Part shown: positions 34,369-45,302 of the stretch, piece after piece
Layout of the letters: every line of letters begins with the position of its first letter
Numbering within the stretch: the stretch's first letter is position 1
Assembly (NCBI GenBank): GCA_039707655.1
Contig: CM077671.1
Span: 245,410,595-245,474,594, forward strand
Direction: 5' to 3'
Origin: Elymus sibiricus
Taxonomy: Eukaryota > Streptophyta > Magnoliopsida > Poales > Poaceae
Length of the DNA: 64,000 nucleotides
Notes under the pieces: generated by a model
Database searches by the model: none
Told to the model about the DNA's origin: nothing
What the model saw: only the letters and a program-made list of their open reading frames with translations
Position numbers and translations under genes: made by a program

Positions 34369-34382
34369 TGGGCTCGTGGGCC
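34369..34382 (+). promoter_or_regulatory. Paired site II-type motifs upstream of STR9
   Basis: TGGGCT (34369-34374) and TGGGCC (34377-34382) are separated by two bases, about 190 bp before the start codon. Paired TGGGCY elements are known in plant promoters of organelle and ribosome genes as TCP-factor targets. Use here is inferred. Confidence 0.5.
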
Positions 34383-34566
34383 CCCAATGGAAACTCTCCC
34401 TCTCCAGCGTGGATCCGACGTGGCACGATTCCATTGGACCCCTGGATATCCCCCTCTCTTCCTGCTGCAAATCCATTTGCCTCCCCCAAAGAACCCATTT
34501 CTTTCTTCTCCAAGAGAACAAAAATTCTGAAACGAAGAGAAGAGCAGAGAAAAACAAGAAGCAGAA

Positions 34567-35828
34567 ATGGCAGTTCTTGGTCTATCTACTGCCTTCTCTC
34601 CCCCAAGGTGAGTCCCCCTTCATTTTTCTTCTGTCCATTGTTAATCTGGCTTGGTTCTGAGCGACAAATCCGTGTGGTTCAGAGGTTCTTGGATAGCCGT
34701 GAGGCTCAGGAATGGCGCCGCCGGGCGGAGCAGCGGCGGCCTGTCCCTGAGGAGGTCCGCGGCCGCCGCCGTCGCCGTCCGCGCGGAGGTGAGCTTCGTG
34801 GACGGCGACGAGGCGAAGCGGCTGGTGGCGGAGGAGGGGTACACGGTGCTGGACGTCCGGGACCGGCGGCAGTACGAGAGGGCGCACGTCAGGGCCTCCG
34901 CCCACGTCCCGCTCTACATCGAGAACGAGGACAACGACATTGGTACCCGCAGAGCTCGCTTGCTTACGCTCTGTCTTCTTGCATTTTTCTTCAAGGAAAT
35001 TAATCAACGCGTGTTGTTTTCTGCCAGGAACGATCATCAAGCGGCAGGCGCACAACAACTTCGCCGGCCTGTTCTACGGCCTGTCCTTCACCAAGCTCAA
35101 CCGGGACTTCACCAAGACGGTGAGGAGCAAGTTCTCGCCGGAGAGCAAGCTGCTGGTTGTCTGCCAGGAAGGCCTCAGGTAATTCTAATCTTCAGTTAAC
35201 AAATTAATTAGAGCCCCTTCATCAGGCTGCTAGTCATTCATAACCAATAAGTACTTATTTGCATCTACTCATTACATCTAACATTGGCATCGATACGATT
35301 TTTTCTTTTTGTAATTCACCGTCAGAAGCTAACTTGGCCCTTTTTTATTTCGTTCGTCTGCTGAAGGTCCACAGCGGCTGCAGATGCATTGGAGCGAGAG
35401 GGCTTCCAGAACCTGGCCTGCATCACCTCAGGTCTTCAGACACTGAAACCAGGTATCAGCATTCACTACTCTGAAATCCTCTCTGAAGAAATCTTGTGTT
35501 AGTGTCGAGTGTTTTGCAATTCTTCTGGTTTGTGATGTAATGAATCGTCATGTTTTGCAGGAACGTTCGAGACCGTAGGCGAAGCCGAGCTGCAGAATGC
35601 GGGGAAAGCCGGCCTTGTGACCATCCAGGGGAAGATCTCCATAGTTCTTGGGACTGTCTTGATAAGTAAGACCGAGCTAACTTTTCTATCTCAGAACAAT
35701 AACGATAATAATGTGTGCATCAGCTCATGATCGTCATTGTATCCATGTTTGCAGCCTTGTTGCTGCTCATAACAGTGTTCCCGGACCAGGCTGAGCAGAT
35801 CTTCGAGTTGGCTGGCATCAAATTGTGA
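34567..35828 (+). CDS. STR9: Chloroplast rhodanese-like domain protein (STR9 type)
   Basis: Six exons: 34567-34607, 34683-34942, 35028-35178, 35367-35452, 35561-35665, 35755-35828. All introns have GT-AG ends, the phases agree, and the product is 238 residues. Residues 1-48 are Ser/Ala/Arg-rich, like a chloroplast transit peptide. A single rhodanese domain spans about 50-180, with LDVRD at 70-74 and the active-site loop CQEGLR at 146-151 (nucleophile Cys146). A C-terminal membrane helix lies at about 206-223 before a short tail. From memory this order and the GTIIKR and GTFE segments match Arabidopsis STR9 (At2g42220), a plastid protein of unsettled substrate. The predicted reaction is sulfur transfer or sulfur-based signalling at the thylakoid. 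Confidence 0.92.
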
Positions 35829-35986
35829 TCAGAATCGCCGCTCTTCTAGTTACTCTCTTGAGTTCATATTTTTCTGTGTCAGGTATGGAACTCTTCATGG
35901 TTTCATACTAAAAATTTTCTACGGACAAATACAATTGTTGCTACTGATTTAAGCTTAATGGCACAAACAACAGTTCCTGCTACGTA

Positions 35987-36066
35987 CTCCCTCTGTACAC
36001 TAATATAAGACGTTTTAGGTCAGTACTTTAGTGATCTAAAACGTCTTATATTAGTTTAAGGGGGGG
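35987..36066. mobile_element. Complete Stowaway MITE in the STR9 3' flank
   Basis: An 80-bp inverted repeat: CTCCCTCTGTACACTAATAT and, in reverse, CCCCCCTTAAACTAATATAA, with TAAGACGTTTTAG/CTAAAACGTCTTA arms. TA flanks both ends (35985-35986, 36067-36068). It begins about 160 bp after the stop codon and may lie in the 3' UTR. Confidence 0.9.
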
Positions 36067-36069
36067 TAG

Positions 36070-36986
36070 TATGTAGGCCAGTTGTTACAAAATCTGGATG
36101 CACACTGATTTGGTTTTTGTGTGTTATTTGTTTCATTTGGCTGCAGGTTAAGTGTATCAGTAGGTGTACTTGGTGAGATCTCTTCAGACAGGAAAAGGAT
36201 GTTAGGCTCCATGTGTAATATTTAGGGACTTTCTGAAAATTCTACTGCTGTGTATTTTGGCTCGAGTAATTTCTTTTTCTCACATACACCCTCTTCTGTG
36301 TCAATTGTAGTTCGATCCATAAATTTTGTGGCGTTTCAAGTCAAAAGCAGAATTGTGTTCAACTCATCGATTTTGAGTTATTTAAATTAGATGCTAGACC
36401 TCCATTATTTTTCCAGGCATGTGCGGATTAGTGCTCCAGGGCTTCAGTACTGAAGAATCTATCCATCTTATCATGCTTCTACCCGGAATTTGTTTTTCAA
36501 AACACAGAGCATAAAAGCACGAAAACAGAAATGGTCGCATATGATGTTAAGACCATAAAATACTTGTCTCCATTTGCAAATGTGAAAAACTAAATAAATG
36601 TGGGCATGATATGGAACGAATATTTCTCGGTTAACTAAGGATGTGTGGCATTGTCATAGATTGTGGTAATCGCATTTTTCTTTGCCCATTAATTTCATCA
36701 TTGACCGGTTGTTTCCTATTGTCATGCCAAATTTTCCACAAGAGATTATAAAACAAGTTCACCACAACATAGTTCAACGACAACAGACAAAAACCTAAGA
36801 AATTGAGTCATCTGTGCCTGAGCTTGTGAGCGGCGGCTGGTGGCATCCGACCTTGTGAGGTTGGTGGAATCTGGACCTTATGATCAACATCAAACCAAAC
36901 TACAGTAACGTGCTCACTCAGTGCAACCAGGTTAAAATTCAAACTCCCAAGTTGCCTTTTCAAATGATTTCTGATATTTGGAAGTA
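36070..36986. other. Intergenic stretch downstream of STR9
   Basis: Probable 3' UTR and then unassigned DNA. No transposon ends or coding frames supported. Confidence 0.4.
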
Positions 36987-37964
36987 TTTTTTTTAAACTG
37001 TCACCGGGGGGAAAGGCTCCCCACCCGAATATATTTCAAAGAAAAAGTTTTACAAACTAGAATAGGCGAGAAGACTGAGTTGCGAGTCTAGCCCCGGTTG
37101 CGAGTTGGGGAGACATAGTTGCCGGTGAAAATCGAGCCGACGGCAAGCGATGGCGGCGTTCTGCGTTGTTACCTTGATGAAGGCATCGTCGTGTAACTAC
37201 TGTCGACTCACTCGTGCTGCTACGGGGGAAACCCTATGATCCGGTCTTCCAGATCAGACGATGGCAGCACTGCGGTGTCGTTTCTCTCTTGGGAGCATCG
37301 TTTGTGGAGTAGTGTTGGACGCCAGAGGTAGGAAGTGGAGCGGCTTCGTCTTGCACGGAGCTTCGGTAAAGATGTCAAGTCATGCCTGGCCGACAGGTGC
37401 TACGCTGTGTCATGCCTGTTCGGCAGGTTCTACGCACGACAGATCTTCCAGAGACTTCATGCTGCATCAGCAGGTGGTACTTGGCGGCATGGTGCTGCGG
37501 TGTACCGGTGGTGGTGGTGTTGGGCGTCGTGGTGGCGTCAACGGATGGCCGGACTGGCAAGGATGATGCGGATCTCTTTCCTGAAGATGGGTCAGCGGTT
37601 CGGTGATGATGGCGGCTTCTAAAATGTGTGCATGTGGTGTATGCTTTAGGTTTGTTGCACCGGTTGTAGGTTCCGATACGTTACGTGGATGGATCGGCGA
37701 CGACGCCGATTTTAGATATGAGGGGTGAGAGCACTCCACATTATCGACTTTCTAGGCGTGAGTGGTGGCTTCGGGTGGCTTGATGTATGTTCTTGTCAGA
37801 CCCTTGTTCAATAATTAATAAAGATGGTTGTATGCACGGTTGATGCAGATGCCGGGAATTTTAACCTCCTTTTCCAAGAAAAGAACAGGCGAGAAGAAAA
37901 GAAGTTCCGCCACAAGCCGTCGTGAACCTTGTCTTCCGCCTTTTTAAGGCGGTGACACCATAGG
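36987..37964. mobile_element. Nested non-LTR retroposon ends
   Basis: A T run at about 36988 followed by AAACTGTCACCGGGGGG and GGCTCCCCACCCGAAT is the reversed 3' end of the same retroposon class as at 15817. It is interrupted by a plus-strand element at 37074-37882 whose tail reads TTAATAAAGATGGTTGTATG, a LINE-type 3' UTR, ending in CCAAGAAAA. GAATAGGCGAGAAG (37060-37073) and GAACAGGCGAGAAG (37883-37896) flank that insert as a 14-bp duplication with one mismatch. Neither encodes a recognisable protein. Confidence 0.65.
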
Positions 37965-37969
37965 GTGAG

Positions 37970-39514
37970 TGAAAGCACAACATGCTCCCTTGGTGGTTTT
38001 GATAATTCATGACAACATACATTGTCTCTTGGACTAATACTTTTACCTAGTGTATTTCAGATAAAAGTTCATGGAGAGTTGGGTTGGCAAAAAGGATGGT
38101 GGAGATTGTGGAAATACCCCAAGATGCAAGGAAATGGATTGGCAAAGCTTCAAGCAAGAGGACTCTACATTTTACTTTGTGAGAAATCACTTTGAGTCCA
38201 TAGGAAAGCCAATACTATCAAAAGGGGGTAAGGTTCTGTTGGTGAACAAAATGCTCATACGTGCACAAGTGATAGTCACCAAAAACACCCACAAACTCTT
38301 CCACAAAAGTCTGTCAAAGCCAAATATTCAAAATCGGTGCAACCAACACTTCCCACTCGGTGCCATCGATTTTCAACCTCAGACAGACTCAGCCAAACCC
38401 TAGCCACTTCGGTGCAACCGATTCCATTCCGGTGCCACCGAGTTTGGGTTGCCAACTTTCTGTTACGCAAATTCACAATATCGGTACCACCGAGATTGTT
38501 GGATCGGCGTCACCGAGATTGGGCAATCTGACCGTTGGTCACCTTATCGGTGCAACCGAGTTTCCTATATCGGTCTCACCGAGATTCAAAAGTTGCCACC
38601 TTTTGGTCACTTCGGTACCACCGAGATTAACACATCGGTGTCACCGAGTTGGTCATTTTGTGTGTAACGGTTGGATTTTTGGGGATGCCTATATATACCC
38701 CTTCACCACCACCCACTCGAGAGAGAAGCACTCAGAACTATTCCATACTTACCCCATCCAGTTTTCTGAGAGAGAACCACCTACCCTTGTGTTGAGGTCA
38801 AGATCATCCACTCCAACCATATGGATCTTGATTTCTAGCCTCCCCAAGTTGCTTTCCACCAATCCCATCTCTTCCACCAAGCCAAATCTGTGAGAGAGTG
38901 ATTGTGCGTTGAGGAGTCTATCATCTTGAAGCACAAGAGCAAGGAGTTCATCATCATTGCCGAGCCTATTACCTTTTGGAGGGTGGTGCCTCCTAGATTG
39001 GTTAGGTGTCGCTTGGGAGCCTCCTACTTCGTGTTGTGGAGTTGAACCAAGAAGTTTGTAAGGGCAAGGAGATCGCCTACTTCGTGAAGATCTACCCATA
39101 GTAAGGCTAGTCCTTCGTGGACGGAAGCCGTTATGGAATAGTCAAGGTTGCTACTTCGTGGACCCTTATGGGTGGAGCCCTCCGTGGACTCTCGCGACCG
39201 TTACCCTCCGTGGGTTGAAGACTCCATAAACGTGGACGTACGATAGCACCACCTATCGGAACCACGGGAAAATTCCTTGCGTCTCCAATTGTGTTTGATC
39301 TCCATATCTCAACTCTTTTCTTCATGTGCAATGTCTTTACTTTCCGCTGCTATACTATTAGACTTGCATGTGTAGGGCGTGCTTGACTTGCTACCTTGCT
39401 ATAATTGTTAAAATCTGCCAACCAATTAACTTGGGAAAATGTTAGGTTTTTAAATTCCTGCTAGTAGTCTATTCACCCCCCCCCCCCTCTAGACACTCTT
39501 CTAGTGATCCCTCA
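37970..39514 (+). mobile_element. Solo LTR of the Maximus-like family
   Basis: The LTR runs from TGAAAGCACAACATGCTCCC to GTGATCCCTCA (1545 bp), in the orientation opposite to the element at 5762-14040. GTGAG flanks it on both sides (37965-37969, 39515-39519). TCGGTNNNACCGA palindromes (about 38330-38660) and CTATATATA (about 38690) keep the family layout. A 12-13 base C tract lies near 39477. No internal domain remains. Confidence 0.9.
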
Positions 39515-39519
39515 GTGAG

Positions 39520-40345
39520 GTCCGCAATGATCCCCTTAATTACATCAATGGGAGGAATATCAATATTCCTAAAAGTTTTAGCATCACGAGGCATCCCAAA
39601 TCTTCCAAATGATAAGAAGCACAATGAAAGGCCACACAGACTCTGGGAGTCCCACATGACCATGAGAAGTCCATAGAGCTGCAACGGGAGAGGAGCACGG
39701 GAGGAGTTCAATGGCATTCCAAATGGATTGGGCTATCGGGCAGTGGAAGAAGAGATGGGCACGGTCCTCAGGCGCAACATCACATCGAGGGCAGGAGGAT
39801 GACTCAATGATAGTCTTACAGTGCAGGTTGGCCCTGGTGTTGAGCCTGTCGAGGTAGAAGAGCCAGCCAAAGACCCTCATACGGTTAGGGACGTGAGCGT
39901 CCCAAATGAAAGCGAAAGTGAGGTCGGCTAGCTAGGAAGCCAGTGCATCGTAGGCTCCAAATGGATTGAGTTGTCGGGCAGTGGAAGAAGAGATGGGCAC
40001 CGTCCTTAGGCGCAACATCACACCGAGGGCAGGAGGATGACTCAATGATAGTCTTACAGTGCAGGTTGGCCCTGGTGTTGAGCCCGTCGAGGTAGAAGAG
40101 CTAGCCGAAGACCCTCATACGACTAGGGACGCGAGCGTCCCAAATGAAAGCGGGAGTGGGATCGGCTAGCTGGGAAGCCAGTGCATCGTAGGCTCCCTTA
40201 GTGGTGAAAGGAGCACCATTAAGTAAGGTCCTGAAGTCGGGCGTCCCAGTCAGTCTCACATCCTACAACAGAAATCTCAAGGAAGCCAGTTCATTGGAAG
40301 CAGTTAAGGTTAGCCGACTACGCAAGCCCAGATCAATCCCATCAA
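39520..40345 (-). pseudogene. LINE ORF2 C-terminal fragment with internal tandem duplication
   Basis: The minus-strand frame 39880-39584 encodes MRVFGWLFYLDRLNTRANLH, CPRCDVAPEDRAHLFFHCP and WKIWDAS, the zf-RVT zinc-binding end of a plant LINE. A 238-bp segment starting TCCAAATGGATTG is duplicated in tandem (39718 and 39956), so the finger region occurs twice. The upstream part near 40200 encodes GAPFTTKGAYDALASQL. It is a second LINE lineage, distinct from that at 14436-18515. Confidence 0.8.
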
Positions 40346-41400
40346 TCATGCAGGGCCGACCCATAGGCCGGGCAAACGGGGCGCCCGCCCTGGGCCCCCG
40401 GAAGGCAGGGGCCCCAGCCCAGATATTATTTTCTCTATAGTAGGTAGGACGCCCAGAAAAACAGCGATAGTAAAGAGGGACAGTTCAGCGTCGATCTTTC
40501 CCGTGCTCCTCGACTCCTCTTCCCCAAATCTCAAATTCCCAAAACAGCGCTGCCGTTCCCGTGCGTCTCCGATTCCAAGATCGCCGCCGGACATTAATGG
40601 AGACTAAAGGCGAAAATTAGGTCCCCAATCGGCTCTCCTTCCTTCCTCATCGTCCTGCTCGGTCCCTATCAGCTAGACGTTGGAGGCTTGGAGTGTTCTT
40701 CTTCTCTTCCTCCCCATAATCCCGTTCCTCCTTCCAATTAAATAGTTGTGCCCTCGGATGACTCAACATCTCATCTTCTTATCTTCTGCTCTTCAGACTT
40801 CAGTGGATCTAAGTGTGAGTGCCCAGGAGTCAGGAGATTAGGAGAACTGTTGATCTGAAGAAGGGGGGAAATCTTTCTGTTCATGATTTTGTGTTCTCGT
40901 TTGTGCTGATTGCAACCTGCAGATCTGCTGATTTGGCCACCTAGCTACATCCAGATTCAGGTGCTTTTGTTCCTAGTTTTAATCATTTTATGCTGCTTGT
41001 TCTTGTTTAGTCACATGTCCTCTAGAAGGTATGGTCGTAACAAAAGGAAGAGAAAAAAAATTAAAAGATGGAAGGTTTTACTTGATCATATTCCAAGTTT
41101 AATCGTTAAAGGTTTGTCTAATACTAAGTGGGAGAGTCGAAAGATCTAAGTAGCAACCATTTTGACAGGAATTTTTGTGTTTTGGAGAACATAATGAAGT
41201 CTCCATTCAAATTTATGAACGCAAGCTTTTGTCGAACTACATCATTTCAGTACTATCAATGTGTAGTTCACTTGATCGATAAATAAATTGTATTGTCAGT
41301 TTTAAGGTCCAAATTAAGATCATCAGGATGTGCCATGTAATGGATATTACTTTTCTTTTTCAAATAGACAATATTTTGAGCTTTTGACTAAACTAGGGCC
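40346..41400. mobile_element. Probable hAT-type DNA transposon relic
   Basis: Left end CAGGGCCGACCCATAGGCC with GGGGCGCCCGCCCTGGGCCC, and a right end near 41395 with AGGGCCCCTTAATAT in reverse sense, resemble hAT elements with CAGGGCC termini. A short plus-strand frame at 41011 (MSSRRYGRNKRKRKK) looks like the basic N terminus of their TTF/MYM-type transposases, but the catalytic body is absent. No target duplication was found. Confidence 0.4.
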
Positions 41401-41884
41401 CCTTAATATACACCAAAATTTAAGTGAAACCTATTATATTCGCTGAACGCACTTGAAAGCATCTCATCATGCGGATTCAAAATCTAAATCGTGGATCAGA
41501 GCAATAAAACGGTCTTGCTGTATATGTTTCTGATGTGTTCAGCTTTGGACGTATCCTTGAAAATAAAATGTTCTTGCTGGAAAGCATATAATTTGATGCA
41601 AGTGAAGAAAATAAACTTCAACAACAAAATGAACAAACCATGCTGCACATGTGCAATCATTTAGAGATGGTGGTAAACAACAACTGCTTCATATGAACAA
41701 CGGCCTTGACAATCAAAATTCTTCCATATGTTGTTATTATACAAAAAGTTGCTTAGAGCCAGAGTGAAATTACATCAAAGGCCTTTAAAACTTTGTTATA
41801 AAATCTAGTCTCAAACTTCCCCTCGTCTACAGGTGTTCTCCGAGATATTGTCCCCTTGCCTCCAATGTGAAATTTCTGCTATGC

Positions 41885-43529
41885 CTATGCTCTATTCACA
41901 CGGATGGTTTGTCCTTCCAATTCCTGAAATCACATTCAGTTACAGAACAATAAAGCACATGTCAAAATGTTTTAGATTATGGGTCATGCAAGGTATAATG
42001 TGGGACAAAATTTCATGTTTGGTAACCCAAGAGAAATGCATGTCTTCCAAATGGTTTACTTTGTCCAAAAAATTGTTTTCTTCGGAGTGGTCTACCACTT
42101 CACTTGACAAATGTGGCATAAAGTAATTCACGTGATGAAAATCAAAGTAAAATTGACTAGGAATCTAGGTATTAAGAAATATAATTTGGTCTGAATTTGA
42201 TTCTAGTTCATTTTAACAGGTAAAATTGGTCCTGTTTGGGTTTCAAATATAACATTTCGTCATAGTTGTCAGGTGTCAAGTTTTGACACTGCAGTCTGTT
42301 TTTTATTGTCAAGCGATCTAATGTGAGCAGGAAGCAACTGCACACTAGCAGATGGCATTTTTGTGCAAAAGAAACTTACTGTGTTGTTGAAAGTAGAAAC
42401 CGCAGCTTCAACTTCTTCCTCTGAAGAAAACGTGACAAAACCATATCCCTTGGACTTTGGGGTTCCCGGAATTCGGGATACCGTGGCACTGAGGACCTCC
42501 CCCTTTTCAGAGAAGAAGTTCTTGAGCACTTCTGTCGTCACTTTCTTCGCAAGATTGCCAACATAAACCTTGTACTGGCTGTCCACAAATGAAGGCTCCG
42601 ATTCTGGTGCAGATGTGTCAATGTTTGGCAAGAAGCTCTCTGTCACATTCACTTTAATTTTTCTACCTCCAACCTCCTGGTACAATCAAAGCACAAACAC
42701 ACGTCACTCGTGCATCTACTGTGTGCATAAGCATGACCAGACAAACGACGGGATGAAGCTTACGGTGTCATTCAGGCTCTCAATGGCGGCCGCGACCTCC
42801 TCCGCCGTGCTCATCGTGACAAACCCGAATCGCCGGCTCCGACCACTATACTTGTCATACATAACCTGCAAAATTACCGGGCAAACAATTATTATGGTGA
42901 GATAAATACCTAGATACGACAAGCAATTCATCACCATAGCCGTTTGCAGGTCACATTGTTTCTATCTTGTAAAATTGGCAGCAAAACTATGATAATTGTT
43001 CCCTTCCTAGGGTTTGCATACATCAGGCTCTAGTTATTTGTGTAGTCCAATTCTAGACAAGAACAGGAACATGATAAAGGACTAATATTACTTCCGAGTA
43101 TAGTGAGCAAGCAACAGAATGTTTGGAGAATTCGTTATCGCGACCAGACGACGCATTCGATCTTGGGGTGGGTGCTGGGCGCTGGGCGCATCGCCGATAC
43201 TAGAGCAGCATTACATTGCATTGGTGCGTTACCTCGGCCCGCACGACGGTGCCGTGTGCCGCGAACATGGCCGACAGCTCGTCGTTGGTGACGGTCCTGG
43301 GGATGTTCCCCACGTAGAGCTTCCGCGTGGCCAGCTCCTCGGGCGCCTCCATCACCGCGGAGGAGGCGAGCACCTTCACCGCCGCCCGGCGTCTCGCCCG
43401 CGCCGCCGCGCCGGCCGGCGGCGCGGCGCGGAATGACACGCGGGCGGGGGTCGAGGCGGACGCGGGGCTCCGGCAGCAGCGGCGGTGGAGGGAGGGAGGG
43501 GCCGCTACAGAGGAGATTGTGGTCGCCAT
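41885..43529 (-). CDS. PSRP2: Plastid-specific 30S ribosomal protein 2-like, two RRM domains (PSRP2 type)
   Basis: Minus-strand exons 43529-43233, 42865-42764, 42676-42380 and 41923-41885, all with GT-AG introns, give 244 residues. Residues 1-58 are Ala/Ser/Arg-rich and read as a chloroplast transit peptide. RRM1 (about 69-145) has RNP2 LYVGNI at 71-76 and RNP1 RRFGFVTM at 110-117. RRM2 (about 168-244) has VYVGNL at 170-175 and KGYGFVTF at 209-216. The tiny last exon completes RRM2 with ELEGQTIRVNRA and TAG. The domain order, short linker and ending match PSRP2 (Arabidopsis At3g52150), which binds RNA and associates with the plastid 30S subunit. The plastid cp29/cp31/cp33 RNA-binding proteins are a less likely alternative. 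Confidence 0.9.
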
Positions 43530-43637
43530 TGGAGCTGGAGCGCCTGGAGAGAGCACGGGTGAAGGGAGGAATGGGGTGACGAAGCGAAGAGGGAGGGAGG
43601 AGGCGAGAACGTTATCCGGATTCCGGTGTGGTTTTGT

Positions 43638-43643
43638 TGGGCC
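43638..43643. promoter_or_regulatory. Site II-type TGGGCC upstream of PSRP2
   Basis: TGGGCC lies about 110 bp upstream of the PSRP2 start codon. Such motifs are known in plant ribosomal and plastid protein gene promoters. Function here is inferred. Confidence 0.4.
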
Positions 43644-43721
43644 GCTGTGCTCGTGTCGGAGGACGTGCTCACGGTGCTTCCAGTCTGAACTCATGAAAAA
43701 CTAAAAACAAATACAAACAAG

Positions 43722-43852
43722 TCATTTTTCCTAAATATAAGACCCTTTAGAGATTTTATTATGGACTACATATAGAGAAAAAAGGTGAATCTACACTCTA
43801 AAATATGTCTATATATCTCTAGAATCTTATATTTAGAAACAAAGAGAGTATA
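43722..43852. mobile_element. Stowaway-like MITE upstream of PSRP2
   Basis: The right end CTTATATTTAGAAACAAAGA followed by GAGTA is the reversed CTCCCTCTGTTTCTAAATAT-type Stowaway terminus. The left end, CCTAAATATAAGACCCTTTA, is its degraded partner. The middle contains CTACATATAGAG and CTCTAAAATATGTC arms. It lies about 200 bp upstream of the PSRP2 start codon. Confidence 0.7.
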
Positions 43853-44280
43853 TTATTATTTTTACGAATAAGTCTTTTTTTCTCGAAATAAGTCATTTGA
43901 CACTGTGCTTCCAGCCTAAAATAAGTCATTGTATATGTATCTACAATATCACAATTTCATATCATGACTGCATCCAAAGCTGAAAAGAAGCAAATCTAAG
44001 CTTGACACCCCTCAGCATGAGTGTTAGCTATTAAAAAAAAACTCATTTTGTTCATAGCGTTGAATTTATAATTTTGTGGTTTACTAGTGTCGTTGTAATT
44101 ATACTTTTGAATGAAAAGTACGAGTCGTGCTTTTGTTATTTAGCATACATGTCGGTGTGCGAAACCGGCAGTAAACTCGATAGGGTGATGCGCATGACCG
44201 GAAGCACCCGAAAGGAAAGCACATAAAGCTTTTACACAGGTTCAAATCCTCAAAGTGGAGATAATACCTTACTTATGCTT
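43853..44280. other. Unassigned AT-rich sequence and LTR-like remnant
   Basis: TGTCGGTGTGCGAAACCGGC at about 44151 and ACACAGGTTCAAATCC near 44235 resemble a heavily shortened Gypsy-type LTR. The rest is AT-rich with no feature supported. Confidence 0.35.
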
Positions 44281-44823
44281 GGAGAATGAGAGCTCTACCA
44301 TTGAACTGGATAACTCCTTTGATGATACCAGCATGCGTTTTGTACGACGAATACAGAAGTCTGAGGTCAAGGAGACTTTAAAAAGGATGAAAGAAGGCAA
44401 GGCGATGTGTCCTGGTTGTATCCCATTAAGGTGTGAAAAGGCCTTGGAGACATAATGATAGCATGGCTAACTAAATTTTTCAACCTCATTTTTCGGGCAA
44501 ACAAGATGACAGAAGAATGGATACGAAGTATATTAGTACCAATTTTCAAGAACAAGGGAGATGTTCGGAGTTGTACTAATTATCATGGAATTAAGCTGAT
44601 GAGCCATACAATGAAGCTATGGAAGAGAGTCATGGAGCACCGCCTAAGAAAAATGACAAGCGTGACCAAAAATCAGTTTGGTTTCACGCTTGGGAGGTCG
44701 ACCATGAAAATCATTTTATTGGTACGACAACTTATGGAGAGATTCAGGACCTGCATATGACGTTCATTCACTTGGAGAAGGCCTACGATAAGATACCGTA
44801 GAATGTCATGTGGTGGGTGTCCG
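44281..44823 (+). pseudogene. LINE reverse transcriptase fragment truncated by the right Gypsy-like element
   Basis: Three frames together spell a LINE RT palm region: ETLKRMKEGKA, AWLTKFFNLIFRANKMTEEW, RSILVPIFKNKGDVRSC, KNQFGF and IHLEKAYDKIP. Frameshifts and stops separate them. The sequence ends at 44823, where the TGTCAAAACC of an LTR begins. GTCCG (44819-44823) is the expected target duplication, its partner being outside the window. Confidence 0.8.
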
Positions 44824-45290
44824 TGTCAAAACCGGCGGATCTCGGGTAGGGGGTCCCGAACTGTGGATCTAGGATCAATGGTAACAGGGGACGAAGGAGA
44901 TGGTGTTTACCCAGGTTCGGGCCCTCGTGAGGAGGTAAAACCCTTCGTCCTGCTTGATTGTAGTGATGAGTATGAAGGTTACAGAGTTGATCTACCTCGA
45001 GATCGGATGAACTAAACCCTATACGAGTTGACTTGTTCCTCTACGAACTAAGCCCCCTGGTTTATATAGACACCAGGGGTACCTAGGGTTACACATGGTC
45101 GGTTTCCATCCGGGCATAGATACGCCCATTCTGACTTGGAGGACACACCAAGTCTTCGAAATATTCCCCCCTAAGCCTAGGGTCATTCTGTAGTCCGGCC
45201 TTCCCGAAGATGCCACAAGGTGGCCCACCGGGCTGGACCATAAGAGATAAGCAAACAGCCCGAGGACCCCTTAATCCCGGACTCCCTTGG
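44824..45290 (+). repeat. 5' LTR of the right Gypsy-like element
   Basis: Starts TGTCAAAACCGGCGGATCTC and ends near ATCCCGGACTCCCTT, where the 3' terminus is slightly degraded and placed to within about 5 bp. TTTATATAG at 45061-45069 is the TATA box, enclosed by CCCCTGG (45054-45060) and CCAGGGG (45073-45079). The post-LTR sequence GTAGCCCCCGAAC parallels that of the left element. Confidence 0.75.
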
Positions 45291-45297
45291 TAGCCCC

Positions 45298-45302
45298 CGA
45301 AC
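45298..45302. other. Target-site duplication, left copy (CGAAC)
   Basis: CGAAC directly precedes LTR1. The identical CGAAC follows LTR3 at 59743-59747. This 5-bp pair brackets the whole three-LTR composite and defines it as descending from one integration into the Gypsy-like element. Confidence 0.9.
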
